Assembly (NCBI GenBank): GCA_045592625.1
Contig: JAZNVC010000023.1
Span: forward strand, 1-64,000
DNA from: SIG607 sp045592625
GTDB taxonomy: Bacteria > Bacillota > Clostridia > Oscillospirales > Acutalibacteraceae
Length of the DNA: 64,000 nucleotides
Reading direction: 5' to 3'
The position numbers and the translations under genes are program-made. The notes under the pieces are model-generated. The model made no database searches, was not told where the DNA came from, and worked only from the letters and a program-made list of their open reading frames with translations. This document shows positions 62,281-64,000 of this stretch, in pieces. How positions within the stretch are numbered: position 1 is the stretch's first letter; each line of letters starts with the position of its first letter.

Positions 62281-63645
62281 TTATTCTGTAATTTTTCTGG
62301 CAACAAATACACCGCTGGCTGAAGCGTGAGAAAGCGAATGTGTAATTCCGCTGCCATCACCTATAATATAAAGTCCCTTATGTGTGGTTTCAAGGTTAGT
62401 GTCAACCTTAACCTCCATATTATAGAACTTAACCTCAACACCGTAAAGAAGAGTATCTTCGTTTGCTGTGCCCGGGGCAATTTTATCAAGTGCATAAATC
62501 ATTTCAATAATACCGTCCAAAATACGTTTTGGCAGTACCAGGCTTAAATCACCGGCAGTTGCGTTAAGCGTAGGGGTGATAAATGCCTCATCAATTCTGC
62601 TTTGTGTTGAACGCTGACCTTTTATAAGGTCGCCGAAACGCTGAACAATCACACCGCCGCCAAGCATATTACTGAGTCTTGCAATGCTTTCGCCATAGCC
62701 GTTAGAATCCTTAAAGGGTTCAGAAAAATGCTTTGCAACAAGTAAGGCAAAGTTGGTATTTTCGGTCTGCTTTGCAGGGTCCTCATAGCTATGTCCGTTA
62801 ACAGTAATAATGCCGTTGGTATTTTCGTTAACTACAGCACCCTTAGGATTCATACAGAAGGTACGAACTCGGTCTCCGTATTTTTCGGTACGGTAAACAA
62901 TTTTACTTTCGTAAAGTTCGTCGGTAAGATGTGCAAAAACTTCAGCAGGAAGTTCAACTCTAACGCCGATATCCACACGGTTGGAACTGGTGGGGATGTT
63001 CAGTTCTTTGCAAACCGTTTCCATCCATTTACTACCGCTTCTGCCAACAGAAATTATACAATGCTTTGCAGTGTAAGAATTATCTTTTGTAATAATCTCG
63101 TATCCACCGTCTATAATTTTTACTTTATTTACAGGCGTTTCAAAAAAGAACTGAACCTTATCCTTTAAATAATTATAGAGGTTTTCAAGTACTATATAGT
63201 TAATATCTGTACCAAGATGACGAACAGAGGCATTAAGCAAATGAAGGTCATTTTGAACACAAACAGTTTTAAAACGTGAACCTGCAGTAGTATAAAGTTT
63301 TGTTCCCACACCGCCATATGCTAAGTTTATTTCATCAACATACTTCATAAGCTCAAGTGCTTTGGTTTTGCCGATATACTCATAAAGAGTGCCGCCAAAG
63401 TCATTTGTGATATTGTATTTGCCGTCGGAAAAAGCACCTGCACCGCCAAAACCGCTCATTATAGAACAGCTTTTGCATCCTATACAACTTTTTATTTTTT
63501 TGCCGTCAATAGGGCAATGTCTATCCTTTAAAGCGTGTCCTGATTCAAAAACCGCAACCTTAAGGGAAGAATTTTTCTGCATAAGTTCAAAAGCAGCAAA
63601 AACACCTCCGGGACCTGCACCGATAATTATAACGTCATAATTCAT
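62281..63645 (-). CDS. FAD-dependent dehydrogenase (COG2509-like)
   Basis: A 454-aa flavoprotein. The FAD/NAD-binding start is DVIIIGAGPGGVFAA (Gly9-Gly14). A cysteine-rich segment CPIDGKKIKSCIGCKSC follows, then GFGGAGAFSDGKYN, typical of this uncharacterised family; the four Cys could bind an iron-sulfur cluster. The C-terminal GLYIIGDGSGITHSLSHASASG is the second FAD contact. The ATG at 63645 (GGAG upstream) is preferred. The physiological substrate is unknown. It lies immediately upstream of the isoleucine unit but has an own promoter. Confidence 0.85.
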   Translation of the reverse strand: MNYDVIIIGAGPGGVFAAFELMQKNSSLKVAVFESGHALKDRHCPIDGKKIKSCIGCKSCSIMSGFGGAGAFSDGKYNITNDFGGTLYEYIGKTKALELMKYVDEINLAYGGVGTKLYTTAGSRFKTVCVQNDLHLLNASVRHLGTDINYIVLENLYNYLKDKVQFFFETPVNKVKIIDGGYEIITKDNSYTAKHCIISVGRSGSKWMETVCKELNIPTSSNRVDIGVRVELPAEVFAHLTDELYESKIVYRTEKYGDRVRTFCMNPKGAVVNENTNGIITVNGHSYEDPAKQTENTNFALLVAKHFSEPFKDSNGYGESIARLSNMLGGGVIVQRFGDLIKGQRSTQSRIDEAFITPTLNATAGDLSLVLPKRILDGIIEMIYALDKIAPGTANEDTLLYGVEVKFYNMEVKVDTNLETTHKGLYIIGDGSGITHSLSHASASGVFVARKITE

Positions 63646-63678
63646 ATCGACAACTCCAAATAAAAATATTACTTTTAA

Positions 63679-63707
63679 AGTATACCACAATATGCATCGT
63701 GGTGCAA
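63679..63707 (-). promoter_or_regulatory. Promoter of the FAD dehydrogenase gene with a central inverted repeat
   Basis: TTGCAC and TATACT are spaced by 17 nt. The spacer and flanks contain ACCAC...GTGGT arms 10 nt apart, an operator-like arrangement between the -35 and -10 boxes. Confidence 0.65.
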
Positions 63708-63767
63708 GTAGAAAAAAGTGTTAGGATTTTAATGGTGTCTCGCTATATCATTAAGCCGATAATAATA

Positions 63768-63856
63768 CACGCCGATGCGTGATGATATACAGTCCTGACG
63801 GACTGATGAGATACACAGCCAAGGGCTGTGATGATATGCCATTGCTTTCGCAATGG
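63768..63856. repeat. Array of four hairpins joined by ATGATATA-like linkers
   Basis: Consecutive perfect stems: CACGC/GCGTG, CAGTCC/GGACTG, CACAGCC/GGCTGTG and CCATTGC/GCAATGG, with loops of 3-4 nt. They are separated by 8-nt linkers ATGATATA, ATGAGATA and ATGATATG. Stem sequences differ but the stem-linker plan is constant, which points to selection for structure. It lies between the FAD dehydrogenase promoter and tRNA-Lys. I know of similar hairpin-linker elements dispersed in related genomes from memory only. Confidence 0.75.
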
Positions 63857-63858
63857 AT

Positions 63859-63892
63859 AAAAAAACCTCGTTCTTTTGAACGAGGTTTTTTT
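63859..63892 (-). terminator. Terminator of tRNA-Lys (bidirectional)
   Basis: CCTCGTTC/GAACGAGG with a TTTT loop is extended by seven A-T pairs, so there is a U-run in either direction. It starts directly after the tRNA CCA end. Confidence 0.9.
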
Positions 63893-63967
63893 GGTGATCC
63901 ATCGGAGAATCGAACTCCGGACACCATGATTAAAAGTCATGTGCTCTGCCAGCTGAGCTAATGGATC
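63892..63967 (-). tRNA. tRNA-Lys (anticodon UUU)
   Basis: The reverse complement has acceptor strands GATCCAT and ATGGATC, the anticodon loop CTTTTAA with anticodon TTT, T arm GTTCGATT, and an encoded ACCA end. The promoter is probably beyond the window, since the remaining 33 nt show no clear boxes. Confidence 0.96.
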
Positions 63968-64000
63968 ATTTATTCTTTATTTAAGCGACTTTGATATTAT

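Noticed and set aside
63768..63856. CRISPR array or tandem repeat array
   Set aside because: The constant part is only about 8 nt and the variable parts are perfect hairpins; there are no 25-35 nt repeats and no spacers.
63743..63961. Two short ORFs over the hairpin array and tRNA-Lys (60 and 65 codons)
   Set aside because: They run through a tRNA, a terminator and hairpins, and have no ribosome-binding site.

Overview
The window is a 64-kb piece of chromosome from an AT-rich, low-GC Gram-positive anaerobe, most likely a spore-former of the Clostridia (Oscillospiraceae/Ruminococcaceae-like). This placement is an inference. It rests on the CtsR-McsA-McsB-ClpC heat-shock operon, a SpoVD-type PBP with PASTA domains, a MurE with the meso-DAP motif, three tRNA-sensing T-box leaders, a ferredoxin-dependent 2-oxoacid oxidoreductase and a small spore-coat-like Cys-rich protein. 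Nearly all genes lie on the minus strand, so transcription runs from high to low coordinates. No prophage, insertion sequence, CRISPR array or rRNA was seen.

Layout by ascending coordinate. 1-12.5 kb: tRNA-Thr and the str/rpo block (rpoB-rpoC-rpsL-rpsG-fusA-tuf, read right to left). 12.5-15.6 kb: prmA-prfB and an exported trigger-factor-like PPIase lipoprotein. 15.7-18.4 kb (plus strand): a P2-type Ca2+ ATPase. 18.4-20.2 kb: uvrC. 20.3-22.2 kb (plus strand): a small lipoprotein with an Ada-like metal-binding tail, then a ZnuC/ZnuB-type metal ABC transporter. 22.2-30.1 kb: the complete arginine operon argG-H-C-J-B-D-F with ARG-box-like operators. 30.3-34.8 kb: ctsR-mcsA-mcsB-clpC with CtsR operators. 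34.96 kb: an unlisted 43-aa Cys-rich ORF. 35.1-47.5 kb: the dcw cluster mraZ-rsmH-ftsL-spoVD-murE-mraY-ftsW-murG-murA-ftsQ-ftsZ, without murD, murF or ftsA. 47.6-62.3 kb: a branched-chain amino acid / branched-chain acid locus. 62.3-64 kb: an FAD-dependent dehydrogenase, an array of hairpins and tRNA-Lys.

The most interesting region is 47.6-62.3 kb. Three transcription units each begin with a good sigma-A promoter and a T-box riboswitch, and the specifier codons I read are CUC (Leu), GUA (Val) and AUC (Ile). Each unit encodes an acyl-CoA ligase with an unusual N-terminal fusion: two carry an XRE helix-turn-helix plus cupin (Val and Ile units), one carries a TIM barrel (Leu unit). The Val unit continues into a P-loop ATPase, a ferredoxin, a three-subunit VOR-type oxidoreductase and the branched-chain aminotransferase ilvE. 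The Leu unit starts with a LeuA homologue that has lost its metal-binding and catalytic motifs but kept the allosteric domain. My inference is that the locus makes Val, Ile and Leu from exogenous branched-chain fatty acids: acid to acyl-CoA by the ligases, to 2-oxoacid by reductive carboxylation (VOR), to amino acid by IlvE, with each ligase switched on by shortage of its own amino acid.

Start codons were chosen by ribosome-binding site and family length, so several CDS are shorter than the longest open frame. Functions are assigned from motifs read by eye; no database search was run.
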